64,000 bases of DNA from contig OZ038509.1 in assembly GCA_964036315.1 (NCBI GenBank), positions 32,501,103 to 32,565,102 on the forward strand. Direction: 5' to 3'. Within the stretch, counting starts at the first letter, position 1. Each line of letters opens with the position of its first letter. The notes below the pieces were generated by a model. That model worked only from the letters and a program-made list of their open reading frames with translations, was not told the DNA's origin and made no database searches. A program made the translations under genes and the position numbers. The stretch comes from Acanthosepion esculentum (Eukaryota > Mollusca > Cephalopoda > Sepiida > Sepiidae). This document shows, piece after piece, positions 1-10,940 of the stretch.

Positions 1-31
1 ATAAATATACCACACCTTAAAACTATATTTC

Positions 32-36
<5 letters not shown>

Positions 37-90
<54 letters not shown>
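37..90. repeat. (TA)n microsatellite
   Basis: About 27 AT units beside the hammerhead-like motif on the minus strand at 119-171. Confidence 0.95.
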
Positions 91-94
<4 letters not shown>

Positions 95-118
95 GAAAAA
101 CAGACCACTTTAAGGCTC

Positions 119-171
119 CATATAATAATTTATTTCGCCAAGCCCTTTATTAAAGGACATTGGCTCATCAG
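119..171 (-). ncRNA. Hammerhead-ribozyme-like core in a repeat element
   Basis: On the minus strand CTGATGA (171-165) is followed by a stem: GCCAA pairs with TTGGC, with a further GTCC/GGGC pairing inside. Then comes GAAA (136-133) and a 4-bp stem III (ATAA/TTAT, loop ATTA), ending in an A at the cleavage position (121). All invariant core positions match the hammerhead consensus. A stem I between the two outer strands is not evident here, so activity is doubtful. It probably belongs to a Penelope-like or related repeat. Confidence 0.5.
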
Positions 172-1239
172 ACTCCACTTCCAAACAGTGAAACTAAAAA
201 TGATAAATGAAAATTGAAATGAACTTATACACTTTTGACGGGTAGTATGAAGTTTATGTAATTTAACAGAGGGGGGTAGTTTAGAGAAGGTTTACTTTAA
301 TATTTCTATCTATCATACTTAGTATTAAGGCGGGGGGGGCAGACATTGACCTATTTAATCGGTTAACTTAAGGGAAGTGATATATTGAGAGGGAAGGGGG
401 AGAAGAGAGAAGCAAAGAAGGGAGGGGGAAGTAGAGAGAAAGAAGCTGTCGTTAAGTTTTGCTAAGTGACAGTAGGAGAGATAACTTTAGCAATTTATGC
501 AAAAAATATTTTAATGTTTAATAGTAATTTCATTTTTAAAATCACCGGAGAAATTAAATTGATATTTGCTAACAATCTAAAATTCTAACTCTTTTAACAA
601 ATAATTTAGGGATTTAATATTATTTAAATAGTATATTTAAAAATACATTCATAGAAAGCACATTAAAACTAATTATTTAAATTATAACAGTTTACTTATA
701 TTAATCTTTCAATATTGTAAATGATTGTTAAGGCAACATCTCTACCAGTTTGAGTCTAATTCATGAATGCAATTTAAGACTATTTTTAGATGGGTAATCT
801 TTTTTACTTAAGGTTTTGGTCTTCAATTAAGATGGAGAAATGATTGAAGGCGATTATTAAATATTTTGTTTTATCATATACATTTATATCTATCGCGCAT
901 ACACTTATGTAAATCGCATATATACATACGTTCATTTACATGTGCAATTACACACACAGTCACATACACATGTATCTACATACATAGGTACTCGTGTACT
1001 TTCATATATCAGTACTTACATATATGTTTTCAATTCCTTACACATATTTATATTTATATCTCTTTAAATTTTACATAAAGTTCACAGTTAATGTTTAACG
1101 TTAGGTGATGACTTAAGTTTATAAAATATCAAAGTAAATATTATTAATTTTAACATTTTACTATTAGCTGTGGATTTACATTGAGCTCAATATATATATA
1201 GAGAGCTCAATATATATATATATATAGAGAGAGAGAGTT

Positions 1240-1302
<63 letters not shown>
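1240..1302. repeat. (TA)n microsatellite
   Basis: Roughly 30 AT units, preceded at 1185-1240 by shorter TA and GA runs. It abuts the Penelope-like tail at 1303-1430. Confidence 0.95.
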
Positions 1303-1306
<4 letters not shown>

Positions 1307-1418
1307 CTGGATAAAATAAATGAAACAAAATTGGGTGTTTTTTTATGAAAGTATTTATTTCTGTGTTTTTGTATATATTTAATATTTCAGACCACCTCGG
1401 TCCTTCCTCAGAAATCAA

Positions 1419-1430
<12 letters not shown>
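1303..1430 (-). mobile_element. Penelope-like element tail (minus strand)
   Basis: The reverse complement matches the segment at 31075-31215 downstream of a GIY-YIG ORF: the shared parts are TTTCTGAGGA, GGTCTGAAATAT, AAATAAATACTTTCA and AAAAAAACA. It is bounded on both sides by (TA)n. It contains the hammerhead-like motif listed at 1377-1415. Confidence 0.6.
1377..1415 (-). ncRNA. Minimal hammerhead-like motif in Penelope tail
   Basis: Minus strand: stem I ATTT, CTGAGGA, an extra A, stem II GGACC/GGTCT, GAAA, palindromic ATAT stem III, T, then AAAT closing stem I. The copy at 31081-31119 keeps the same fold with different stem II bases. Confidence 0.5.

Positions 1431-1502
<72 letters not shown>
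1422..1502. repeat. (TA)n microsatellite
   Basis: About 39 units of AT on the other side of the Penelope-like tail. Confidence 0.95.
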
Positions 1503-1509
<7 letters not shown>

Positions 1510-1639
1510 AAAATGTGTATGTATATATATATATGCAATTTATATGTATATTATTTATATGTTATATATGCGATCCTGACGATCGCAAATAGCGTGAAAC
1601 CTAGGATCACAAACTCACATCAATCCAACTAAATAAATA

Positions 1640-1727
1640 TATAAATATATATATATATGTGTGTGTATGTGTGTGTGCGTGTGTGTGTGTGCGCGCGTGT
1701 GTGTGTGTGTATATATATATATATATG

Positions 1728-1780
<53 letters not shown>
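1640..1780. repeat. Compound (TA)n-(GT)n-(TA)n-(GA)n microsatellite
   Basis: Successive short runs of TA, GT with GC interruptions, TA and a long GA run. Confidence 0.95.
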
Positions 1781-1781
<1 letters not shown>

Positions 1782-1957
1782 CAGACGGAAAGAGAGATAC
1801 AGTGAGATAGACAGACATAGAGATAGAGACATAGATAAATAAAAAGTTCCATAGACTTATTTTCCGTCATCAATTTTCGTAGATATACCGCTCGTTCGAG
1901 TATGATAAGGTACTATGAACTATTGTTACTCTATTTTATGATATTGATCACTTTATT

Positions 1958-1996
1958 CACACACACACACACACACACTCACACACACACACACAT
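1958..1996. repeat. (CA)n microsatellite
   Basis: An almost pure CA run interrupted once by TC. Confidence 0.9.
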
Positions 1997-2170
1997 ATAT
2001 CACATATTATATTTAAGTAATATTCTTTCATTAAAACAATCTGTGAAATAAGACGCGTAGATAGTGTTTCTTAAGCCTTTTTGTTGATTTTTGCTGATAT
2101 TGAATAAGTCGTTTGATGTTAAGTGGGAAATTGGAAAAGAACTTGCCGAAATTGTGTGTTATAGTCCATG

Positions 2171-2262
2171 TACTTTCGACCATCGTTGGTCGTTTTCGAG
2201 GAACGATGGTAGAAAGTCGAAAGATAGTGTCGCGTTTATGTTCTAAAACATAAACGTGACTT
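2171..2262. repeat. Two adjacent short hairpins
   Basis: ACTTTCGACCATCGTT at 2171 pairs with AACGATGGT...AGAAAGT ending near 2218. A second hairpin, CGTTTATGTT/AACATAAACG, follows at about 2232-2262. Both look like the ends of small repeats; no coding content. Confidence 0.6.
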
Positions 2263-2359
2263 CACATGTGTCTGTTGAACAGAATTTTTATTTTTGAACA
2301 GAATTTTTTTTTTAGAAAACAAGAAAGATGAGGATGCTAGTCAAAAATAATCATTGGGT

Positions 2360-2360
2360 A

Positions 2361-2407
<47 letters not shown>
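2360..2407. repeat. (ATCT)n microsatellite
   Basis: About 12 tetranucleotide units. Confidence 0.95.
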
Positions 2408-2409
<2 letters not shown>

Positions 2410-4110
2410 AAGATTTTTTGTAATATCTGTAAAGTTTTGTTCTACTAGAATGGTCTCCATTACACTGATAATACCAGGTGGCAGTTTTTGTTATGGCAAT
2501 GGTGGGCTGTTCAAACATGTTTACGAAGTGAATCGATTCCTTGAAAGAGCAGTCTACAGCAATAATTATTGGGATGACTCACATGAAAGAAAAAGTCTCA
2601 TAATAATAATAACGTTTTAACAAAATATTCCGCTATTTTTGACGGCATATGTAAACTATTTAAAATAATTTTCTAAAATCTTTTATATTATCGGATAAAA
2701 GGAAGAAAAGTTTTCTGTTTGAAATAATTGCGATAAAAAGAGCACTCGGTGTTCATAATAGCATATATTATAATCAATATATGAACAATGATTCATTTGC
2801 ATGTCATAAAAAATGATTGTATATTTCATTCTGTTCTCACTGATTTTAGAAGGTTTTCACGATGTGATCCTTTATATATTTCTCCAATTTTTATTGCTAC
2901 ATTCTGTATTTCCACGGAGCCAGTTTTTCATCCTCCGGTTTTTAAAAGTTTTCGAACATTGTCATGACAAAGACAATGTCATCAGGCGTCGCTAATGCCA
3001 TGAAGATAATTGTTAAATAACAAAACATTAAAGGCAAAATAAAATGTTCTTCTACAACAACGTTGGCATTCATTTTTTAACAACAAATTTGACAGCACCT
3101 TCACATAAAATAAGACCCCAATTTATTCTTGCATACATGTCGGCACAGCATAATTAAAAATTGATTACATCCGCAACATTTAAAATCAGTAAATGACTTT
3201 ATTTTTAACGGTGAACTCTAAATCATTATATAATAAAGTGAACTCTATATACTCAACTAGCTCAACTAGTTTGTTCTACTAAATCCCTTCAGAATGAATC
3301 AATCATGGTTCTCCACAACTTCTTTTATTCTTTAATATCTATTGTGAAACTGCATGACTATTTTTGGCAAGCATTGTAGTGTGTCTTCTGCACAGTTTTG
3401 AGTCGACATTTTCATATATTGATTATCAACCATGTCCCATACTATTTTACCCATACTTAGAGACACAGGAACGGATGGATTCATGTCTTTCTCAACAGCA
3501 TTATTTTGAAGTGAATTCAAGCTGACCTAACCAGATTTTGAACTCAGCTTGCTGATTCCATTTCTTGCATTGAACCTCTACGCTAACAGCATATCTTTCT
3601 CAATGTGGTATAGAAGGTAAGAAAAATCCTTTGTCATTGCAAATTTTGCTATCTATTCATAATTATTTCCTCTTGCCTATTGAATGTTGAGTTTTATGAC
3701 ATATATTCTTTGCTTTTATCAGCAATCAATTTTGAATGCAGAATGCTACTATAGGTCTGGGAAATATTTTGTTAAATGCAAGTAACCTGTCACATGCAAA
3801 CTTACATATTTTCTTTAGAATAACACTAAGAATGAACATTCATATTTTGTCAGTAAATTTATAAATCCCTTGTAGATTCCTCTATAAGTCTATGCAAGAA
3901 AAACTTTTATTTCTATGACATTAAATTTCTTTAATTGATATCAAATGTTGGATAATTATTTTATACTATCCAGTGTGCATTTTCTCTTGGAGAAGTAAAT
4001 TAAGAATTAAAATATTTTTAAGCATATTTTTTGTGTGCAAAAGATTATTTTGTTAGCATTTCTGGTCGCTCAATAAAAAGTAAAAGGGAGTGGAAACAAT
4101 GTTTTCCTTC
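2408..4110. other. Intronic or 3'-flanking sequence with no recognised gene
   Basis: AT-rich sequence with no convincing coding exon. It holds one CTGATGA-centred hairpin on the minus strand at 2950-2985 (stem CATTGTC/GACAATG, then TTCGAAA), a possible degenerate hammerhead relative. Confidence 0.5.
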
Positions 4111-4111
4111 A

Positions 4112-4228
4112 ATTGTTCCAAATAGTATAAGGACATTTTGACAGCCAGCTGCTGGTCATTTCTTGGCAAAGTGACAGTTAGAAATGACCAGCAGCTGGCT
4201 GTCAAAATGGCCTTATACTATTTGGAAC

Positions 4229-4231
<3 letters not shown>
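4112..4231. mobile_element. Hairpin MITE
   Basis: A nearly perfect inverted repeat with arms of about 51 bases (4112-4162 and 4181-4231) around an 18-base loop. The two arms begin TTGTTCCAAATAG and end CTATTTGGAACAA. It is followed at once by a (TA)n tract (4232-4312). Confidence 0.75.

Positions 4232-4312
<81 letters not shown>
4232..4312. repeat. (TA)n microsatellite
   Basis: About 40 AT units directly adjoining the hairpin element. Confidence 0.95.
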
Positions 4313-4314
<2 letters not shown>

Positions 4315-4821
4315 ATGAATTTTGGCGCCCTTTTTGTCATCAGGTCTGAAGATGTTTTCCTCTTCTATTTGACATAAAATTTGTAGACTTATTTGGAATA
4401 CACAGATTTTTATTGACTATTTCTAAAAGATTATTAGAAATGCAAAAATTAATTAATTTTCCCCATCTGTTTAAATCTTTCGAAACATTTAAGTTGCCAT
4501 AAAAACTGACCTTAAAAAAGTAAACAAATTTACATTTTCGTAAGTGCAATGTAAACAAATCAATTTAAATTTGCACATATCATAAAAATAAAACAATTAT
4601 CTGTTTCCTTTTATTAAAGAAATTATAAAGTTCAATGTCGTCATTGTATTTTAAAATCCATTATGCTTTTTATCGTAGCGGTGGTTCGATTTCTCTGTCT
4701 ATACCGATTTTATAATCGATAAAATTTCTAATTTATTCCCATTAAAACTTAGGTTTATCATTAAAATTGATTCTTTGTCTTATGCTCCTTAATAATGGGA
4801 AATTACAAGAAAAAGTCTTAC

Positions 4822-5013
4822 CGAGTTCATTGATGTTTTTATTGATCTGTTTCGGAATCACATTGTGAGCATTCAAATGCAGATTAGGGCTTGGTGGTCC
4901 ACCTGTACTATTTTGGTTAGTGTTATGTGGTGCCCCATCTTGGGGAAGCGGGGCCGAAATAGGAATCCGGGTGTTGTTCGGTGAAGGCATACCGTAAATA
5001 GGATTGTCGATTC
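4822..5013 (-). CDS. MEGF10-like: Receptor exon 20: cytoplasmic tail with NPxY motif
   Basis: Begins after CAAAAAAG and ends at a GTAAGA donor in phase 1. It encodes GIDNPIYGMPSPN and a proline/asparagine-rich stretch ending NINELG. NPIY fits the NPxY docking site that PTB adaptors bind in CED-1 and MEGF10 tails. No terminal exon with a stop codon in the right phase was recognised between 1 and 4821, so the tail end is missing. Confidence 0.85.
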
Positions 5014-5317
5014 CTTTTTTGAGCAAAAAGACAAATAAACATTATTATACATATTCGAAAAAAAAGAAGAAAACTAAATAGGAAGCAGAAAGATCATGAT
5101 GCGCCAGTCTTTCTTGAAAAGCAGCACTGGCAGACCTTATTTTTTTTTGATTTTGATATTGATCAAAATTAACATTTGGTTTGGTTCAATGGGAATCTAA
5201 TTCACTAACAATAGTTTGTTAAAACGAACTCACCAATGCTGTAATGCAGGTGCTATTGCATGGAATTATACAATGTGTCATTTGGTGGCTTTGGTAATAA
5301 TTTGACTAATTTCTGGA

Positions 5318-5700
5318 CGCATTACAGTGGTTACAAAATTAGTGTTTCAATCATAAGACCTGGGTTCAAATCTGGCCATGGATGATTTGTCAAGGTGGTG
5401 ACTTCTTGATAATTTCACAGGTTGACTCAAGCCTTGTGAGTAAAACTGGCTAAACAATACTTTTCTGAAGCAGTTGATAGTTATGTTAGCATGAAGTGAT
5501 AAGTGACTGAGTGTTTGGGTTTATTAGGCTTGTTCAAACTGATGATCATGTCAGATTATGTGCTATCTCCCATAAACTGCAATAAGGTCTACCCAGCATA
5601 GTTGCAATATAAATCACACGTTGGCTCAGTAGATGTTGAAGAAACACAAAATGTGCATGAACACGTCTGGAACAGAGATTAACTAGCCATCTGAACTAAG
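5318..5700 (+). mobile_element. tRNA-derived SINE
   Basis: An A-box-like TTACAGTGGTTA near 5328 and a B-box-like GGGTTCAAATC near 5370 stand at tRNA spacing. They are followed by a body containing GGTTGACTCAAGCCTTGTGAG. This resembles the tRNA-derived SINEs known from cephalopods. The 3' end is not certain. Confidence 0.6.
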
Positions 5701-6220
5701 AAAGTTAAATAAAGCACAAGCATTCCCATAATATTTTTGAAGTATTAGATGCTCCAGGGAAGGCACATGCCTATCACTCATATGGGTCAACTCCATATGT
5801 AGAGTAATTTTCAACATCTTTTCCAATGTATATATCAAAAATGTTTCATGTGTGAAAATCTTGAATTAAATACATGGATGATTTCTTTAAAATTGTGTTC
5901 TTTTTAAGACTGAATGTCTTGCAAAATAAAAACAAGTATCACAGTTTTTCTATTAAAGATTTTAAAAAGTAATTAATGATAACTTAAAATTTTCCTCGCA
6001 GTATGACTCATATAGGAGTCAATGTGTTGTCTTAAGCAATACAACAAAAAACACCCAATCACCAAAGTAATTCAAATATCAGTCTCTAATACTGATTGCC
6101 TGTTCTTTTTTCCAGTGAAAGCCTTCTCATTTAAGTTGCAATTATGTGTTTAAATCCAGACAGTTTGAATTAGACAGACAGAAAAAGGGACAAGGAAAGA
6201 GAGGAGGGGGCCATACTTAC

Positions 6221-6430
6221 CAACTTGTGTTGGTGGTTTTGGTTTTAAAACCCTTTGTGCGCCTTCAGCGGCTTGCTGTCCAAGAGTGCTCAAACGTTTT
6301 CGGTAATAGAACGCCATCGCTATAAGGGCTATAAGCAAGACAGCCAGCAGAACTGAAAGCACAACGGTCGTAGCACTCACTGACGGTTGATCACGAGCAG
6401 CCTTGCCGTATGCAGCATGAACAGCATTCG
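6221..6430 (-). CDS. MEGF10-like: Receptor exon 19: stalk, transmembrane helix, start of cytoplasmic tail
   Basis: Acceptor CCACACAG, donor GTAAGT. About 19 polar residues are followed by a roughly 23-residue hydrophobic helix rich in V, L, I and A (starting TTVVLSVLL), then the basic stop-transfer YYRKR and a tail segment ending in KPKPPTQV. This topology (extracellular EGF repeats, cytoplasmic C-terminus) is that of the CED-1/MEGF10 family. Confidence 0.92.
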
Positions 6431-7623
6431 CTGTGTGGAAAAATGGTGTAAAGTTGATAAAACGGTTAAACTAGATGCCATTTGTTCTGCTTGGGTAAAG
6501 ATTTTATTAATCGTTAATAAAAAAGGTGAGGTTTATAAATCAACCAAGTAAAACATAGACTTTCATTTGTCATACATTCGAATTATCAAGAGATACTTGT
6601 TGTATTATGATAGTGACAGTGGCTTTTAGAAATAAGATATTAAAGTGTCGATACTTTAATGAGAATTAGCCTTGCAAACAACCACATGCCAGTAATTAGT
6701 ATGATAGAATTGTTAAACAGGTATTATTTGCATTACACATACGTCATAATTGTATGGCTACGTGCATGTTTGTGTTCATGAACATGTTCATATTGAAGAG
6801 AATCGTGTTGAGCATGAAAAACTGAGATATTTCTGAAGGCCTTGATGTTAATCTCCCTGAGAATGTTGATACAGAGTTTTTGGTCTGTGTGGGATTGCCC
6901 CCACTTAACTTCACAAAAAAAACGTAACTAGGGGACGCTCCTTAAGACTCTAAATAGGGAATGACACTTGCAGTCACTCTCTCTTTCCGCTTATTCTCTG
7001 GGCGAATAAGATGTAGTTCGCACGCGGTACAAATTCCCTCCACCGGGGAACGCACATTTACTTCACTTTCAATTACTTTTCTTTCGGACTTCTACAAAAA
7101 CTTCATTAACACAAACACATTCTCTAGTTTAAATGTTGTCTTTTTTCATATTCATTGTCTTGTCACACGCAACAACGTTTTATTGTCTCTGCATGCCTTT
7201 GTCTTGTTAATACATACATTGTCGTTTGTTTGTATATAGTTCTGTTGTTACTTCCTTCATTCGTTTATTACTCGGAATCACATTTGAGTTCGCAATTACT
7301 GTTTTGGGAAAAACTCTACCTGGAGACACGGGTTTTCCAACTAAATACAACCAGCATTCTCGCAACAAACGTATTATGAATGTAGTCACGTTTATATAGG
7401 ATAGGCCTCAAAAATAAAAAAAAGAAACTACATACAAAAAGGAGTCATTTACTACTATAGCATTTCTACTTACAGGGAGTATAAAAATGTTGCAAGAGGC
7501 ACTCAGCATTACCACATCATTGCAAGTGAATTAAAATCCATATCTGCGCTGCCTATATTTGAAGATAAATCAAATAATGTCAATATTCGAAATCTAGTCG
7601 CAGCCATAATTTATTCATATATA
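6431..7623. other. Intron with no recognised feature
   Basis: No coding exon, repeat family or RNA gene could be supported; only small shadow frames are open. Confidence 0.5.
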
Positions 7624-7625
7624 TA

Positions 7626-7812
7626 CAGTGTAACCCGGATATAATAGACCCGGATATAAGATAAACCCGGATATAAGAGACATTTTATCTGGTCCCAAAT
7701 TAGAGCCTGTGTTAATGTATATATAATAGACCAAACCCGGATATAAGAGAAACACGGATATAAGATACTTCTTCTCCGGTCCTGACAACTCTCTTATATC
7801 CGGGTTACACTG
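7626..7812. mobile_element. TA-flanked MITE (pogo/mariner-type ends)
   Basis: Terminal inverted repeats CAGTGTAACCCGGATATAA... and ...TATCCGGGTTACACTG bound 187 bp, with TA on both sides (7624-7625, 7813-7814). Inside, the ACCCGGATATAAGAGA motif is repeated in tandem, so the ends appear to have been iterated. No coding sequence. Confidence 0.8.
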
Positions 7813-7979
7813 TATAAGTGTAGAATGGATAAATATATCCAGTCAACTTTTTATCTTTAGGGATACATCTATAAAAGTTTAAGTGTCAAAGGGTAGGAAA
7901 ATGAATGTAAAATTAAAAAAGAAACATTTTAGTTAACCGGATCTTGATAATCTGCGGTTAAAATTGACTTGTTAAGATT

Positions 7980-7982
<3 letters not shown>

Positions 7983-8056
<74 letters not shown>
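7983..8056. repeat. (CA)n microsatellite
   Basis: About 36 CA units in the intron between exons 18 and 19. Confidence 0.95.
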
Positions 8057-8057
<1 letters not shown>

Positions 8058-8273
8058 CACACGCAAAAATCATATATCTTTTTGTCCTCATAAATTTACG
8101 AACACATCGAATCAATTAATGTCCAGTTTCTTTTTTAACGTTTTAACTGACAACTTTTCAATCTTATAATAAATTCCTATTTTTTCTTCTTACTTCCCTT
8201 TTTCTGACACCTTCACGCAAATTAGGAATGTGCTGTAGACGACAATGACAAGACTAGTACTAAATTCTCTCAC

Positions 8274-8363
8274 CTGTACAACCAAGAATAAAATCACAGT
8301 ATTCGTGTTCGCTACAGTCACATCTGTGATCGCAATTGAACCCATAACGGCCATACGGACAAC
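8274..8363 (-). CDS. MEGF10-like: Receptor exon 18: last, incomplete EGF repeat
   Basis: Acceptor TTTTTACAG, donor GTGAGA. It encodes CPYGRYGFNC, CDCSEHEYC and ILGCTG. The repeat lacks the usual final CxC...GWxG...C part, so the ectodomain ends in a half module before the stalk. Confidence 0.88.
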
Positions 8364-8590
8364 CTGTAAAAAATAGAAGTGAATGCTTATTGTAGATAAA
8401 GAATTTCGTCTGCTGGGAAATTGTCAGCATCAGCCAGTTTCCTTATATATTTTATCTCTTCGTAAGCAGATGATAAAACTAACCAAGCGTACTTTTAAAA
8501 CTATACAAGTTAAAATTTGTATTTTCTTAAACCAACAATCAGAGAATCTGAATGATCGATTTTAGATGAATGATTATTATCATTAATTAC

Positions 8591-8985
8591 TGTTGTGGAT
8601 TCCGAGATGAAATCCGGTATCAAATAATAACAAACGCCAAGAATGAATATAGGAAATAAATGTATTAACGTAATAATACAAAATGGTAATACAGGTTAGT
8701 AGTTCCAGGAATGCGGGTTAGTAGCAAAATATATATATATATACAGCCTTTGATATCGAGGTATCGCTGTATGACTTCTTACTGAGTCTACGGGCTCGTT
8801 ACTGTGACTCTTGCACCGTCTGACTGTCCAAACGTTCTTCTACCGACCGACTCAACGTTCTACTACTACAACTGTCCGACTTGACTCTTCTACTACCTCT
8901 ACTTGATTGTCCGGGTATTCACTGGCAGTAGTATATGTATACCATGGCTGAGTCCATTTGTGTAAAAAGGGGAGACCCCTCAACA
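8591..8985 (-). mobile_element. Solo LTR of the gypsy-B family
   Basis: Starts TGTTGTGGATTCC and ends GACCCCTCAACA, flanked by the same 5-bp duplication ATTAC at 8586-8590 and 8986-8990. Most of it matches the LTRs at 45839-46391 and 48703-49018. It has its own internal block around 8820-8910. No internal retroviral sequence follows, so it is a recombination product. Orientation is inferred from the coding element at 46400-48700. Confidence 0.85.
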
Positions 8986-9445
8986 ATTACTAATTGTGAG
9001 TTTACACCGGTAGTAACTGATGGCTTACGCTGGAGATCAAGTGATAGCAAATATCCCCAAAGCTCCATCATACATTTTACTATTTTAGTTGTTTTCTCTG
9101 ATTCCAATAACGACTGATATGAATTTCCCATCCATGTTTCATAACTTCGTCAGTTCCTTACTATTATTATTACTAGAAAAACCCGTGAAAATTTCATAGT
9201 TTTCCTATTTTCATTTTCCGGTGAAGTTTAATTCTTCAGTTTATGATTGAATAAGGTCATGGCGAGTTTTATGACAGTGAAATATTCGTAAAAATCCACT
9301 ATCGCAAACTTAAATATTTGAGCTTAACAACTTTAACAAAATATTGAAAGCACAATCCTCTGGTCTTTAGTAAGGGTGTACAAATGAAAAGATTTGAAAT
9401 TGAAAACTTTTTCCATTTCATTGAAACAGATTTTAAACACTTATA

Positions 9446-9496
9446 TCTTCCCTTCTTTCTTTCTTGCTTTCTTTTTTTCTTTCTTTCTTTCTTTTT

Positions 9497-9548
<52 letters not shown>
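9446..9548. repeat. (TTTC)n microsatellite
   Basis: A tetranucleotide CTTT run with small interruptions. Confidence 0.95.
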
Positions 9549-9730
9549 ATGCCTTGTATTACCATTAATATCGCCTTTTCTTTCTAACTAAATCCCCGTC
9601 TTACGAACATTTTTCTTAATAATAATTTTAAAATAATTCAGCAGATGATGTTATTTTATTTATGATAACTGTATTTTTGGCTATTGCCTTGTTCGATACT
9701 GGGCGTCTATAAATGGGGATTTTATCGCGG

Positions 9731-9757
9731 TCGCTATAGCTTCTCGGCCTTTTCAGG
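9731..9757 (+). pseudogene. U2 snRNA-like 5' fragment, copy 1
   Basis: GCTTCTCGGCCTTTT matches the conserved U2 5' end, then similarity is lost. It is the first of three spaced copies. A GTCAGTACCTC segment at about 9800 also recalls the 3' part of U2. Confidence 0.5.
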
Positions 9758-9975
9758 AGTCGTGGAGGGTAAACATTTTAAGCCCAAGCTCCCGAGTCAG
9801 TACCTCTCCTTCTGGGGAAGTGGGGATGGGTTTATTGCCTGGCGCCTGAGGCGTCCCCAAAAGGTGAATTACCGAGGGGGCTTGGGCAATTTTTCCATCG
9901 CATTACCGGCAAACCCACTCTAAATTTCGACCTTGCGTCACATTCGGTAGCGACGTGGCGTGTTGAAAAATACAA

Positions 9976-10031
9976 TCGCTTCTCGGCCTTTTGGGTAAGA
10001 TTAAAGTGTAGTATCTGCCTTTGGGTGGCTA
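9976..10031 (+). pseudogene. U2 snRNA-like pseudogene, copy 2
   Basis: Begins ATCGCTTCTCGGCCTTTTGG and keeps AAGAT, AGTGTAGTATCTG, including the GTAGTA branch-point-recognition sequence of U2. Homology then decays before the Sm-site region. The upstream flank (GTCACAT...AAAATACAAT) resembles that of copy 3. Confidence 0.7.
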
Positions 10032-10306
10032 AATTGCATTTCATCTCTCAGTCGTGTCTGTCTATGGACAGAGCGCAATTGAAAATATTATTGAGAGGTG
10101 CTCGGTCTCGGGAAACAGCTGCCCGCGTCAGTACCTCGCCCATTGCACTAAAGAAGAGGAATCGGTGGTAATACCGACGTTAACGCAACAGACGGTTGCG
10201 GGAGATGAGATAATTTGAAACTGGCCCGGGAGCACGCACTCGGAATGCCCACATTAAACTGATCTTATGTCACATCCTGCCAACGTGGGGCGACAAGAAA
10301 ATACAA

Positions 10307-10372
10307 TGGCTTCTCGGCCTTTTGGTTGAGATCAAACAGTAGTATCTGTTCTTATCAGTTTAATCTGATTCT
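10307..10372 (+). pseudogene. U2 snRNA-like pseudogene, copy 3
   Basis: The longest match to U2: GCTTCTCGGCCTTTTGG, GTAGTATCTGTTCTTATCAG and TTTAAT. No convincing Sm site or 3' stem-loop follows, so it is a truncated pseudogene in a degenerate array with units about 240-330 bp apart. Confidence 0.75.
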
Positions 10373-10897
10373 CCCACGTTCTCTCTATCTATCTCCTCTC
10401 TTATATCTTCCCTTTCTTTTATTTTCTTACTGAAACCGAGTAATGTCTTTTCCCTTCTTTCCACGAGATCAAAACGCGGAAGAGTCCAATATTGACGAAG
10501 TAGTAACAGGAAGTAACGGTCGTGCTAACTAAGAAAGGGAGGGACAAGCGAAGTTATAATAGGATTGTTTCCACTTGAATTCTCACAGAAGGAATAACGT
10601 GGTTTTCGCTGAAGTCCAAGTGACAACAAATCTCATTACACCATGACACTCCTCAGTATTGAAGCAGTGCTGTCGTCTGGATTTTGCCTTTGTCTTTTTT
10701 AGCCTCTTCGAGATTTTTCACAGCGTTTTAATCATACGATTGTCGTCTTCATTTGGTATAATTTCTTCGACTTTCTGACACAAATATTTATCTGCTTTTT
10801 AGGATTTATACGTTCTTTCTTTGTTTGAGCTCGTGGCTCAGATTGAGCGGTTCATTTGAATTTTAAAGTCGCACAGGATTTTAGGTGTTACATTCTC

Positions 10898-10899
<2 letters not shown>

Positions 10900-10940
<41 letters not shown>
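10900..10940. repeat. (ATT)n microsatellite
   Basis: About 13 trinucleotide units. Confidence 0.95.

Noticed and set aside
1239..1873. Open frames rich in [12 protein letters not shown] or RERERE
   Set aside because: Pure translations of TA, CA and GA microsatellites, here and at many other places.
2950..2985. Hammerhead with CTGATGA and a perfect 7-bp stem
   Set aside because: Three extra bases (TTC) separate the stem from GAAA, and no stem III or closing stem I could be drawn.
3332..3520. A minus-strand frame with a YMKM motif, NPSVP and a terminal TAA, considered as the last exon of the receptor tail
   Set aside because: The receptor needs an acceptor that supplies two bases of a codon. 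The plausible acceptors here (TTAG and TCAG) give other phases, there is no pyrimidine tract, and an AATAAA lies only a few bases after the stop. A missing intermediate exon could rescue it, but nothing supports one.
4742..4821. Continuation of exon 20 beyond 4822
   Set aside because: The frame stays open for about 25 more codons, but a strong GTAAGA donor occurs at 4821 and the extra residues (KTFSCNFPLL...) have no family features. An intron-retention end is possible but less likely.
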